DNA from: an uncultured bacterium
Lineage (GTDB): Bacteria; Actinomycetota; Coriobacteriia; Coriobacteriales; Coriobacteriaceae
Reading direction: 5' to 3'
Length of the DNA stretch: 29,350 nt
Assembly: GCA_905215445.1 (NCBI GenBank)
Contig: CAJMPZ010000026.1
Location: forward strand, 1-29,350
Both the position numbers and the translations under genes were made by a program. Shown one piece after another: positions 16,014 through 23,885 of this stretch (positions within the stretch are counted from its first letter, which is position 1; each line of letters opens with the position of its first letter). The notes under the pieces are model-generated. The model was given only the letters and a program-made list of their open reading frames with translations, was not told where the DNA came from and made no database searches.

Positions 16014-16186
16014 ACGACCCCTTGGAGCCGGCTCGAAAAGAGTGATTTTGGGTTGTTTGCTGCGGGTGTGGGCTTGGAAACAACGTTCGGGGTGGCGAGG
16101 CGCCCAGAATTTGGTCGCAAGGAGGGCGTTCCTCGGCTGTGTCAGGAGTGTCCCTGGGTGCCGGCACATAAGGAACGTCCCTAACT

Positions 16187-16222
16187 GTCGGAGGGGGTGC
16201 CTGCCGTGGCGCACCCCTCCGG
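16187..16222 (-). terminator. GC-rich hairpin after acyltransferase gene
   Basis: The arms cggagggggtgc and gcacccctccg pair around ctgccgtggc with one bulged base. It lies 24-59 bases downstream of the minus-strand acyltransferase stop, but there is no U run on that strand, so termination here is only possible. Just beyond it (16170-16182) is aaggaacgtcccta, a fragment resembling the 'tgtcccc' repeats; no other feature is seen in 16014-16186. Confidence 0.35.
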
Positions 16223-16245
16223 ATGTGGGAAGTTTGCGCTGCAGG

Positions 16246-18462
16246 TTACTTGTCGGTGCCCAGCTTGTGCGGCTTGAGAGCGAGCGCATTGACGAGCGCG
16301 TCGGTGGCAGACTTGACGGCCGCCGGCTGCAGATCGTTGACGTGATCCTCGGGATGCACGGGCAGGTCCTTCTTGACTGCATCGTGGATCAAGTTGAGGT
16401 ACTCAGTCACGCCAGTGGTCGACAGGTGCGTGCCATCGCCATCGAACAGGTCGTTGCGATTGGCACTGTATCCGTACCAGTCGATAACGCGCACGTTCTT
16501 GTAGCGCGTAGCAGCGTTGGCGATGGCCTGGTTGGTAGAGCCAACCCACGGCTGCGGGCTGCGCGTGTTCACAAACACCACAATACGCTTATCTCCTGCA
16601 TCGGTCATGATGGCGTCGATCTGGTCGTCGGTTACCAAGCCGTTGGTGCCCAGTGCAAAGACCACGATCTTGCCGGCAAGGTTCTGTTGGAGATAGCCCT
16701 CAAATGTCGCGCGGCCCGCATCAAACTGGCGGCCCTTTTCGGCATCGATATGGCTGTGCGGGAACACGCCGTCAAAGGAATCAACGGCGCGCAGCGACAC
16801 GGAGTCACCGATCATCAACAGGTCGTAGGAGCCATCGGGGAAGCCGTCGTTGTCCTTGTCGGTGTCGTCGGCCGCCTGTTGGTCTGTGGGCGCGGTGTTT
16901 TTGGCTTCCTTGTTGAGGACTTCGGCGCCCTCACCGCTCAGTGCGGAGGTCTCCGGCACAAAGATCAGGCCGCCCAGTGCAACGACCAACACGACAGCGC
17001 AGGCTGCGCAGACAGGGACGTGCGCGCGCACCCAGTTGGCGGGCGCGGTGGTGCCGTCGCGGAACTCGGATACGGTGCGCCCAAAGGCGCCCTTTCTAAA
17101 CGGCGTCTCGATAAAGCGATATGAACATTCGGCTACGGCGACCACCAACAACACCTGCAAAATGTACTGCCACCACGGCGTATCGTTGATGTTGGCGACC
17201 GGGTTCATGAGCAACAGTAGCGGATAGTGCCACAGGTAGATGCTGTACGAGCGCTTGCCAACCCACACGAGCGGCTCGGCGGACAGTGCGCGGGCAACCA
17301 TTCCCTGGGGCTGCACGCAGGCCGCGATGACCATGAGCGTGAGGATGGAGCATAGCAGCGTGCCGCCGCGATACTGGAACGCGGTGTAGCCGTTGGTGAG
17401 CGCGACCATGGCGGCAAGGCCAACCAGACCCACGACGCCCAACACATCGATGGATGCGGGCGAGGACCAAAAGCGCACGAGGGCGCTCGGCTGTGCCGGG
17501 ACGGTCTCGGCTGCGTTGTCGGCCTTCTCGCCAGGCTTGCCCTCGGCGTTCTTGCCGTGCTTGGCGGCGCCAGCCAGGCGATTGAGCCCCAAACGATGAG
17601 CGAGACGCACCGGCGCCAGGTCGCGATCGGGGATAAAGGCCATCCAGGCGCCCAGCAGCAGCGAGAAGACGCGGGTGTCGGTGCCGTAGTACACGCGGCT
17701 GGGGTCGGCGGCAGGGTTGTAGAGCACCATCATGGCAAGGGCGGATACCGCTGCGAGTCCCAGGACCATACGGCGCGTGTTGGGTTTGCTCACATGCATG
17801 GACACCATGGCAAACAGCAGCGGTGGCCAAACCAGGTAGAATTGTTCCTCGATGGCAAGCGACCAAAAGTGCGTGAGCGGCGAGGGGTCGCCCAGAGCAT
17901 TGAAGTACGAGACGTTTTGGGCAATCTGCCACCAGTTGTTGAAGAACAGCAACGACGGCAGGATGTCGGGGCGCATCTTGGTGAGCATCACGTGGTTAAA
18001 GATGGTGCACAGCGCGCAGGTCACGAACACTACCGTTACCACGGCGGGGACCAGGCGACGGATGCGGCGAATCCAGAAGCTCTTGAGGTCGATGCGGCCG
18101 GTCTTAGCGACTTCGTTGAGCAGCAGGCGTGTGATCAGATAGCCCGAAAGCACAAAGAAGATCGTGACGCCGAGCAGACCGCCCTGCGCCCACGTGAGGT
18201 TGAGGTGATAGAGCACCACCGCGACGACGGCAAGCGTGCGTAGGCCGTCAAGGGCAGGGATGTAGCGGGACTTGGGGCGAGCGGGCGTCTGCTCCGCGGC
18301 GGGAGTGTTGGCGCGGCCCGCGTTGTTGGTAGAAGCGCGATGAGGGCTTGCGGTGCGTCGCGGCTCGTTGGTACGGCGTTCGCTCTTCACGCGTTCGTGC
18401 GGCGCCGGCTCGTTGCCTGTGCGGCGTCGACCGCGCGAGCCCGATTGCGAGAATTGTTCCAT
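16246..18462 (-). CDS. OatA-type O-acetyltransferase (acyltransferase 3 + SGNH)
   Basis: This 738-aa membrane enzyme likely O-acetylates peptidoglycan or another cell-wall glycan. A long, basic, probably disordered cytoplasmic N-terminus (1-65) precedes an acyltransferase-3 domain of about ten spans (66-455; YIPALDGLRTLAVVAVVLYH with the key His86, and FFVLSGYLITRLL). An extra span at about 483-502 leads to an external SGNH domain (545-700) with GDS (Ser554), GTNG (605-608) and DGTHL (Asp676/His679) as catalytic residues. Before it lies DTDKDNDGFPDG (533-544), which reads like a thrombospondin-type-3/dockerin calcium loop. A loop at 295-330 is Lys/Glu/Ala-rich. The two-domain layout transfers acetyl across the membrane. 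It is a single gene, divergent from the ribokinase gene. Confidence 0.92.
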   Translation of the reverse strand: MEQFSQSGSRGRRRTGNEPAPHERVKSERRTNEPRRTASPHRASTNNAGRANTPAAEQTPARPKSRYIPALDGLRTLAVVAVVLYHLNLTWAQGGLLGVTIFFVLSGYLITRLLLNEVAKTGRIDLKSFWIRRIRRLVPAVVTVVFVTCALCTIFNHVMLTKMRPDILPSLLFFNNWWQIAQNVSYFNALGDPSPLTHFWSLAIEEQFYLVWPPLLFAMVSMHVSKPNTRRMVLGLAAVSALAMMVLYNPAADPSRVYYGTDTRVFSLLLGAWMAFIPDRDLAPVRLAHRLGLNRLAGAAKHGKNAEGKPGEKADNAAETVPAQPSALVRFWSSPASIDVLGVVGLVGLAAMVALTNGYTAFQYRGGTLLCSILTLMVIAACVQPQGMVARALSAEPLVWVGKRSYSIYLWHYPLLLLMNPVANINDTPWWQYILQVLLVVAVAECSYRFIETPFRKGAFGRTVSEFRDGTTAPANWVRAHVPVCAACAVVLVVALGGLIFVPETSALSGEGAEVLNKEAKNTAPTDQQAADDTDKDNDGFPDGSYDLLMIGDSVSLRAVDSFDGVFPHSHIDAEKGRQFDAGRATFEGYLQQNLAGKIVVFALGTNGLVTDDQIDAIMTDAGDKRIVVFVNTRSPQPWVGSTNQAIANAATRYKNVRVIDWYGYSANRNDLFDGDGTHLSTTGVTEYLNLIHDAVKKDLPVHPEDHVNDLQPAAVKSATDALVNALALKPHKLGTDK

Positions 18463-18649
18463 AAAACATCATCCAATGACGAGAATAATCAGCACGTATT
18501 TATTGTAGCTGCCTGCTCCTGTGAATGCTTGCTGCTGGCGCAAGCTCAAGCGTGCGTCCACATCAAAGTGAACTAAAGTTATAGGGGGTGCGAGGGCGCA
18601 CAATCGATGGTCGACGGTGGGCATAAGGCCCGCAGATGAGGAGGTTTCC

Positions 18650-19621
18650 ATGGCAGATCGCGACATCATTGCGGTGTTCGGCAGCATGAACATGGACCTT
18701 TCGGTGGCGTGCGAGCGCATGCCGCGTGCGGGCGAGACCGTCGGCGGCAGCGGGTTTATCACCAACGCCGGCGGTAAGGGCGCTAACCAGGCCGTTGCCG
18801 CCGCGCGCATGGGTGCGCGCACATGCATGATCGGCGCTGTTGGACGTGATACCTTTGGCGATGCGCTTGTGGCGGGGCTCCAGGATGCCGGCGTGAGTGT
18901 TGAGTTCGTGGCGCTTCGCGATGACGTGGAGACCGGCACCGCGACTATCATTCGCTGCGAGGGCGACAACCGCATCATACTGTCACCGGGCGCCAACCAT
19001 GCGCTTGCGGGCGCGGACGTTGCCTGCGCGTTGAGGCGTCTGGTGGCCCATGAGCTCGACGGCGACGCCAGCGAGATTGCCCCGGCTGCCGGAAGCGTCT
19101 TTATCGCCCAGGGCGAATGTGACCTTGTGGCGACGGCCGAGGCGCTTGTTTGCGCTCACGAGCTGGGGTTCTATACGGTCTTTAATCCAGCGCCCGCCTG
19201 CGAGCTGCCTGCGGAGGTCTGGCCTGCGGTCGACCTGGTCTGCCCCAACGAGACCGAGTGCCAGGTGCTGACGGGCATTCTGCCCACGGATGATGCGAGT
19301 TGCGTCGCCGCGCTCAATGCGCTGCTCGACAAGGGCGCCGGGGCTGCGGTCATCACGCTAGGCGGTGCCGGCTCAGTTGCATTTGGCGATGACGGTGAGC
19401 TGCTGCGCATGCCGGCACTTTCGTGCGCGGTGGTCGATACGACGGCCGCGGGCGATACGTTTATTGGTGCGCTTGCGGCGGCTCGCCTGGAGGGCCTGCC
19501 GCTCTTTGAATGCATGGCCGCCGGCGCCCGTGCCTCGGCGGTGACGGTGTCGCGTTTGGGCGCGCAGCAGTCGATTCCCACGCGTGCCGAAGTTGGGCGC
19601 ATGTTTGGTTTAGACGATTAG
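18650..19621 (+). CDS. rbsK: Ribokinase (PfkB family)
   Basis: This 323-aa sugar kinase phosphorylates ribose to ribose-5-phosphate. It has the N-terminal substrate-binding start FGSMNMDLS (10-18), the PfkB signature 1 region with NAGGKGANQAVAAARMG (about 39-55), and signature 2 DTTAAGDTF (263-271) with catalytic base Asp269. The start at 18650 is preferred over an in-frame ATG at 18617 because AGGAGG (18638-18643) sits 6 bases before it. The next gene, a nucleoside hydrolase, begins 27 bases after the stop. Together they would convert nucleosides to base plus ribose and then to ribose-5-phosphate. Other PfkB carbohydrate kinases cannot be excluded, but the NAGGKGANQA form favours ribokinase. 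Confidence 0.88.
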   Translation: MADRDIIAVFGSMNMDLSVACERMPRAGETVGGSGFITNAGGKGANQAVAAARMGARTCMIGAVGRDTFGDALVAGLQDAGVSVEFVALRDDVETGTATIIRCEGDNRIILSPGANHALAGADVACALRRLVAHELDGDASEIAPAAGSVFIAQGECDLVATAEALVCAHELGFYTVFNPAPACELPAEVWPAVDLVCPNETECQVLTGILPTDDASCVAALNALLDKGAGAAVITLGGAGSVAFGDDGELLRMPALSCAVVDTTAAGDTFIGALAAARLEGLPLFECMAAGARASAVTVSRLGAQQSIPTRAEVGRMFGLDD

Positions 19622-19648
19622 TACAAGACGGAGAAGCGGAGTAAAACA

Positions 19649-20623
19649 ATGGCAACTAAGAAGCTGATCCTTGATCTGGATATGGGTGTGGACGATGCGA
19701 TGGCGCTTGCCTATGCCATCGCGAGCCCCGAGGTGGAGCTCGTGGGCATCACCACATGCTTTGGCAACGTGCGCGTCGAGCAGTCGGCGCACAACTGCCT
19801 GGCGGTGCTCGACCTGTTGGGCCGTCCCGAGGTGCCGGTGTACCTGGGTGCCGACCGTCCTCTGCAAGCGACTGAGCCCTATACGCCGCCGGCGTCCACC
19901 GCGCTCATTCACGGCAAGAACGGCATCGGCGGCGCGAGCGTGCCCGCGTCGCCCTACGAGCCGGTGGGGGCGACCTCGGCCGACGGCAACGCTGCGGTCG
20001 ATTATCTGATCGATGCCGCGCGCACCTATGGTCCCGATCTGGTCTACGTAGCGACTGGCCCGCTCTCCAACCTAGCGCTCGCCCTGGAGCGCGATGCGGC
20101 GGCGATGATGTCCATCGGCCGCGTGGTCGTGATGGGCGGCGCCCTTACCGTGCCCGGTAACGTGAGCGCGGGCGCCGAGGCCAACATGGCGAGCGACCCC
20201 GAGGCAGCCGACGCGGTGCTGCGCTCGGGCCGTAAGCTCACCATGGTGGGCCTGGACGTGACGCATCGCGTGGTGCTCACGCGCCGCGACATTGCCGGCT
20301 GGACGGGTTCGGGAACCATGGCCGGCTGCGCATTTGCGAGCATGGTCGAGCACTACATTGGTTCGTACGAGATGAACGCGTCCTACCTGGGCGGCTGCGC
20401 GCTGCACGATCCGCTGGCGGTTGCCGTGGCGATTGATCCCACGCTCGTGGGTGCGCTCGGCTGTAACCTGCGTGTTGACTTGCTGGGTGAGTATCGCGGC
20501 CGCACCATCTGCGATGAGCGCCGCGTGGCAGATCCCGACAAGAGCACACTCGTGGCGCTGACCGTCGATACCCCGCGCTTCCTGTCCGAGTTCAAGGCCC
20601 GTATGGCCCGTGTCCTTGGCTAA
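19649..20623 (+). CDS. Inosine/uridine-preferring nucleoside hydrolase
   Basis: This 324-aa cytoplasmic enzyme cleaves ribonucleosides to base and ribose. The N-terminal calcium site DLDMGVDDAMA carries Asp11, Asp15 and Asp16, equivalent to the Asp triad of IunH enzymes, and the C-terminal LHDPLAV supplies His253 and Asp254 for leaving-group activation and metal binding. The core segment VYVATGPLSNLALAL and VVMGGALTVPGNV are also typical. Length is normal for the family. It is the second gene of a pair with ribokinase, whose substrate it produces. Preference among purine and pyrimidine nucleosides cannot be read from the sequence. Confidence 0.93.
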   Translation: MATKKLILDLDMGVDDAMALAYAIASPEVELVGITTCFGNVRVEQSAHNCLAVLDLLGRPEVPVYLGADRPLQATEPYTPPASTALIHGKNGIGGASVPASPYEPVGATSADGNAAVDYLIDAARTYGPDLVYVATGPLSNLALALERDAAAMMSIGRVVVMGGALTVPGNVSAGAEANMASDPEAADAVLRSGRKLTMVGLDVTHRVVLTRRDIAGWTGSGTMAGCAFASMVEHYIGSYEMNASYLGGCALHDPLAVAVAIDPTLVGALGCNLRVDLLGEYRGRTICDERRVADPDKSTLVALTVDTPRFLSEFKARMARVLG

Positions 20624-20632
20624 GTTGTCTTT

Positions 20633-20703
20633 TTGGGACGGGGCTTTTTTGACTGGTATGATTGGTGCGACCATTCGAACCAGCTAAAAGAGCCCCGTCC
20701 CAA
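20633..20703. repeat. Long-loop inverted repeat between nucleoside hydrolase and luxS
   Basis: The 13-base arms 20633-20645 (ttgggacggggct) and 20691-20703 (agccccgtcccaa) pair perfectly around 45 bases. The left arm runs straight into a T tract (to 20650), and a small inner pair tggt/acca lies in the loop. It is either a bidirectional terminator-like element or part of a luxS leader; no known SAH or SAM riboswitch core was recognised. Confidence 0.6.
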
Positions 20704-20726
20704 TTTGACTATCGAGAGGATCTGCC

Positions 20727-21215
20727 ATGGAGCGCATCGCGAGCTTTTCCGTTGACCATCTGCTGCTTGAGCCCGGCGTGTACGTGAGCCGCATCGACCG
20801 CGATCCGGCGACCGGCGCCGCCGTCACCACCTTTGACCTACGCCTGACCACGCCCAACAAAGAGCCGGTCATGAACACGGCCGAGTGCCACACCATCGAG
20901 CACCTGGGCGCGACGTTCCTCCGCAATCATGCCGAGTGGTCGAGCCGCATTGTCTACTTTGGGCCCATGGGCTGCCGTACGGGCTTTTACCTGGTTGTCT
21001 TTGGTGAGCTGACGAGCGAGGAAATCTTGCCGCTCGTGCGCGAACTGTTCGAGTTTGTCGCCGGCTTTGAGGGCGATGTCCCCGGTGCCGCTCCCGAGGA
21101 GTGCGGTAACTACCTGGACCAGAACCTTCCCATGGCAAACTGGCTCGCGCGCCGCTACCTCGACCGCGATCTGGCCGATATCGATGAGAAGCACCTGCAC
21201 TATCAGCAGGCATAA
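20727..21215 (+). CDS. luxS: S-ribosylhomocysteine lyase LuxS
   Basis: This 162-aa metalloenzyme splits S-ribosylhomocysteine into homocysteine and DPD, the precursor of autoinducer-2, in the activated methyl cycle. The metal ligands are His55 and His59 in HTIEH and Cys126 in EECGNYL, with Glu58 as acid-base residue and Cys83 in GPMGCRTGFYL as the second catalytic residue. All are intact and the length is standard. The GAGAGGA site at 20713-20719 precedes ATG 20727. The Pfs/MTAN nucleosidase that supplies its substrate is not in the window. Position after the nucleoside hydrolase and ribokinase genes suggests a ribose-handling neighbourhood, though a hairpin separates them. Confidence 0.97.
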   Translation: MERIASFSVDHLLLEPGVYVSRIDRDPATGAAVTTFDLRLTTPNKEPVMNTAECHTIEHLGATFLRNHAEWSSRIVYFGPMGCRTGFYLVVFGELTSEEILPLVRELFEFVAGFEGDVPGAAPEECGNYLDQNLPMANWLARRYLDRDLADIDEKHLHYQQA

Positions 21216-21244
21216 GAGCTTTATCGCCCAAAACGAGCGCATTG

Positions 21245-21275
21245 GGCGTCTTCGCTTATGCGGGGGCGCCTTTTT
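21245..21275 (+). terminator. Intrinsic terminator after luxS
   Basis: An 11-bp stem (21245-21255 with 21260-21270, including three G-U pairs) closes a TTAT tetraloop and is followed by five T at 21271-21275. It lies 30 bases after the luxS stop codon. Confidence 0.75.
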
Positions 21276-21359
21276 GTTGATTGGTCGGGACGAGCGTTCA
21301 AAATCGCTCATGTTTGTTCTAGAATGTTCGTATAGTCACATTTACAAACAGGAGTGAAC

Positions 21360-22004
21360 ATGCATATCTACTCTGTCAACGATCCCGAGTTCAAATCCTA
21401 TGGCAACGTTTGGGATAACGTTCCGTCCGTGCTCACGTCGCCCGTGCTCGAGGCGCTCTCTGCCACGCCCATCCCCGAGGGCAGTAAGTACGTAGCAAGT
21501 GCGCCGGAGCTCGAGGGCGTCAAGGATGCCGACAAACTGGGCTTTCTCATGTTTGGCGGCCGCCCCTTCCAGCTCGGCTGGTGCAACGGCCACAACACAC
21601 GCCTCAACTGCCTGGAGTATCACCGCGCCAGCGAGTTTAACCTGGGCGCCCGCGACTTTATCCTGCTCGTGGCGCATCGCTGGGAGATCGAGGACGGCAA
21701 GCTCGACACCGCGTGCGTCAAGGCGTTCCGCGTGCCGGCGGGCAAGGTCGTCGAGGTATTCAACACCACGCTTCACTACACGCCCTGCATGGTCGACGAC
21801 GGCGGCTTCCAAGTGATGGTTGCGCTGCCGGCGGGTACCAACGGCCCGCGCCCCGAGGCGGCGGCCGACATGCCCGCGGCCGGCGACAGCTACTGCTACT
21901 GGAAGGCCGACAAGTGGGTCCTCTGCCACGCCGACAGCCCCAAAGCAGCCGAAGGCGGCTACGTAGGCCTCGTCGGCAAGAACCTCGACATCGCCTGCGA
22001 CTAG
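21360..22004 (+). CDS. DUF4867 family protein (cupin-like)
   Basis: This 214-aa soluble protein matches the DUF4867 pattern: MHIYSVNDPEFKSYG at the start, GGRPFQLGWCNGHNTRLNCLEYHRASEFN in the middle with the His/Glu/His residues (GHN, EYH) that could form a cupin metal site, and FNTTLHYTPC plus VALPAGTNGPRP towards the C-terminus. Members commonly sit near sugar-utilisation genes and may act on a sugar, but no reaction is established. An in-frame GTG at 21354 overlaps the ribosome-binding site acaggag (21348-21354), so ATG 21360 is chosen. A TATAGT at 21331-21336 is a possible -10. The gene appears to be its own transcription unit after the luxS terminator. Confidence 0.85.
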   Translation: MHIYSVNDPEFKSYGNVWDNVPSVLTSPVLEALSATPIPEGSKYVASAPELEGVKDADKLGFLMFGGRPFQLGWCNGHNTRLNCLEYHRASEFNLGARDFILLVAHRWEIEDGKLDTACVKAFRVPAGKVVEVFNTTLHYTPCMVDDGGFQVMVALPAGTNGPRPEAAADMPAAGDSYCYWKADKWVLCHADSPKAAEGGYVGLVGKNLDIACD

Positions 22005-22013
22005 AATCTTCCA

Positions 22014-22160
22014 TCTCGATCTGTAACATCTAGCGGGCTAAATCGTCTCTACCTGTTACAGATTTAGACAAACTGAAGGGGCTGCCCGAAAAATCTCGAT
22101 CTGTAACACCAGGCCCGGTTTTGGCTGCCTAACTGTTACAGATCGAGACAAACCGGGCCC
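22014..22160. repeat. Two palindromic 'ctgtaaca' units, 80 bp apart
   Basis: Unit 1 is 22014-22070 and unit 2 is 22094-22150; both begin tctcgatctgtaaca and end tgttacaga-t-aga-ca, giving inverted arms of about 15 bases. Both are 57 bases long and start exactly 80 bases apart. In unit 2 an outer/inner pair ggcccggttt (22112-22121) and aaaccgggcc (22150-22159) adds a second stem. This is a repeat family distinct from the 'tgtcccc' types and follows directly after the DUF4867 stop, so it may also act as a transcript end. Confidence 0.8.
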
Positions 22161-22163
22161 AAT

Positions 22164-22196
22164 CCGCCGCAAAGGTGCCTGTCCCCTTTGTGGTGG
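22164..22196. repeat. 33-bp palindromic 'ggtgcctgtcccc' repeat
   Basis: The sequence from ccgccgcaaagg to ctttgtggtgg is an imperfect palindrome around gtgcctgtccc. A cleaner copy in the other orientation lies at 28388-28420 in the mgtA leader. With the two units just upstream it fills the first half of the 353-bp gap 22005-22357. The remaining 160 bases before the GH1 gene show no clear promoter, antiterminator or other structure. Confidence 0.75.
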
Positions 22197-22357
22197 TTGG
22201 CGGTTTGGGCGGGCAGGTATCAAAAAGTGTCAGACGGGGGCGGCTGCCGGGCGTCTGTGCGCGAAAAGAAGTGCCGACCTGCGCCGTTGCCGTTGAGTGG
22301 CGCGCTGCTTACGGGGATACTGAAGCCACGACAAACAGCGTGTGAAAGGATCGATGC

Positions 22358-23788
22358 ATGGCTTTCCGTAATGACTTCCTGTGGGGCGGCGCGACGGCTG
22401 CCAACCAGTGCGAGGGCGCGTACAACGTTGACGGTCGCGGCCTGGCCAACGTGGATGTGGCGCCGCACGGCCCGGAGCGTTACGCGGTGGTCTCCGGCCA
22501 GCGCAAGATGCTCGACTTCGAGGACGGCTATTACTATCCCGCGCAGACCGGCATCGATTTCTACCATCACTACAAGGAGGACATTGCCCTCTTTGCCGAG
22601 ATGGGCTTTAAGACCTTCCGCATGAGCCTGGCCTGGACCCGTATCTTCCCCAACGGTGACGAGGCCGAGCCCAACGAGGCCGGCCTGGCCTTTTACGAGG
22701 ACGTGTTCCGCGAGTGCCAGGCGCACGGCATCGAGCCGCTCGTGACCATCACGCACTTCGACTGCCCCGTCCACCTCATCAAGGAGTACGGCGGCTGGCG
22801 CAACCGCAAGCTCATCGACTTCTACAAGAACCTCGCGACCACGATCTTCACCCGCTACAAGGGCCTGGTGAAGTACTGGCTCACCTTCAACGAGATCAAC
22901 ATGATCCTTCACCTGCCGTTTATGGGTGCCGGCCTGGTCTTTGAGGAGGGCGAGAACAAGGAAGCCGTCGAGTACCTGGCCGCCCACAACGAGCTCGTCG
23001 CCAGCGCTTGGGCAACCAAGATCGCCCACGAGATCGACCCCGAGGTCAAGATCGGCTGCATGCTCGCCGCGGGCACCTACTATCCCTACAGCTGCCGTCC
23101 GGGCGATGTACGCCAGGCTCAGCTTGACAACCAGGACAATTACTTCTTCGTCGACGTCCAGAGCCGCGGTTACTACCCGGCCTATGCCGTCAAGAAACTC
23201 GAGCGCCTGGGCATCGATGTGGGCATGACCGACGAGGACCGCGAGGTCCTGGCTGCCAACACCGTCGACTTCATCAGCTTTAGTTACTACAGCACCCGTT
23301 GCTCTGCCGGTGCCGACAACCCCGATGTCAAGCGCACCCAGGGCAACGCCTTCGCCGGCGCCAAGAACCCCTACCTGCAGGAGAGCCAGTGGGGCTGGGC
23401 CATCGATCCGCTGGGCTTCCGCATCACCCTTAATGACCTGTACGACCGTTATCAGAAGCCGCTGTTTGTGGTTGAGAACGGTCTGGGTGCCAGGGATGTT
23501 GTCGAGGAGGATGGTTCTATCAACGACGACTACCGTATCGACTTCCTGCGTCAGCATATTGCCGCGATGCGCGATGCGGTGACCGAGGACGGCGTTGACC
23601 TGCTGGGCTACACCACCTGGGGCCCGATCGACCTGGTCTCGGCCGGTACGGGCGAGATGTCCAAGCGCTACGGCTTTATCTATGTGGACCGCGACGACGC
23701 CGGCAACGGCACCCTCAAGCGTTCCAAGAAGAAGAGCTTTGACTGGTACAAGAAGGTTATCGCCACCAACGGCGAAGATTTGGCCTAG
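22358..23788 (+). CDS. GH1 6-phospho-beta-glucosidase
   Basis: This 476-aa cytoplasmic glycosidase hydrolyses phosphorylated beta-glucosides such as cellobiose-6-phosphate or salicin-6-phosphate. The GH1 N-terminal signature FLWGGATAANQCEGAYNVDGRG is at 8-28, the acid/base Glu179 is in TFNEIN and the nucleophile Glu373 in VVENGLG. Phosphate-binding residues of the 6-phospho subclass are present in S428-AGTGEMS-K436-R-Y438-GFIYVD. The substrate would be delivered by a PTS, but no PTS gene is in the window. GAAAGGA (22344-22350) precedes ATG 22358. It is a single gene ending before the 23818 hairpin. Codon use is strongly biased, suggesting good expression. Confidence 0.95.
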   Translation: MAFRNDFLWGGATAANQCEGAYNVDGRGLANVDVAPHGPERYAVVSGQRKMLDFEDGYYYPAQTGIDFYHHYKEDIALFAEMGFKTFRMSLAWTRIFPNGDEAEPNEAGLAFYEDVFRECQAHGIEPLVTITHFDCPVHLIKEYGGWRNRKLIDFYKNLATTIFTRYKGLVKYWLTFNEINMILHLPFMGAGLVFEEGENKEAVEYLAAHNELVASAWATKIAHEIDPEVKIGCMLAAGTYYPYSCRPGDVRQAQLDNQDNYFFVDVQSRGYYPAYAVKKLERLGIDVGMTDEDREVLAANTVDFISFSYYSTRCSAGADNPDVKRTQGNAFAGAKNPYLQESQWGWAIDPLGFRITLNDLYDRYQKPLFVVENGLGARDVVEEDGSINDDYRIDFLRQHIAAMRDAVTEDGVDLLGYTTWGPIDLVSAGTGEMSKRYGFIYVDRDDAGNGTLKRSKKKSFDWYKKVIATNGEDLA

Positions 23789-23817
23789 GCGTTCTCAACA
23801 GCAATAGCATCCTAACC

Positions 23818-23880
23818 AAGGCGCCCGGCGAGCAGCCTATGCCCGTCGGGTGCCTTGTTAAAAGAAGTAAAAACTTGCAA
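23818..23880. repeat. Hairpin and direct-repeat copy 1 flanking the DUF4143 gene
   Basis: A 13-bp stem (23818-23830 with 23844-23856, two G-U pairs) lies 30 bases after the GH1 stop and may terminate it, though no T run follows. The segment from cggcgagca through ccttgttaaaagaagt to aaacttgcaa recurs, diverged and with a 19-base insertion, at 25349-25426, beyond the DUF4143 gene. Confidence 0.65.
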
Positions 23881-23885
23881 TTGCA

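Noticed and set aside
15853..17124. Plus-strand open frame of 423 codons
   Set aside because: It begins inside the palindromic element and continues antisense to the acyltransferase gene; no domain is recognisable.
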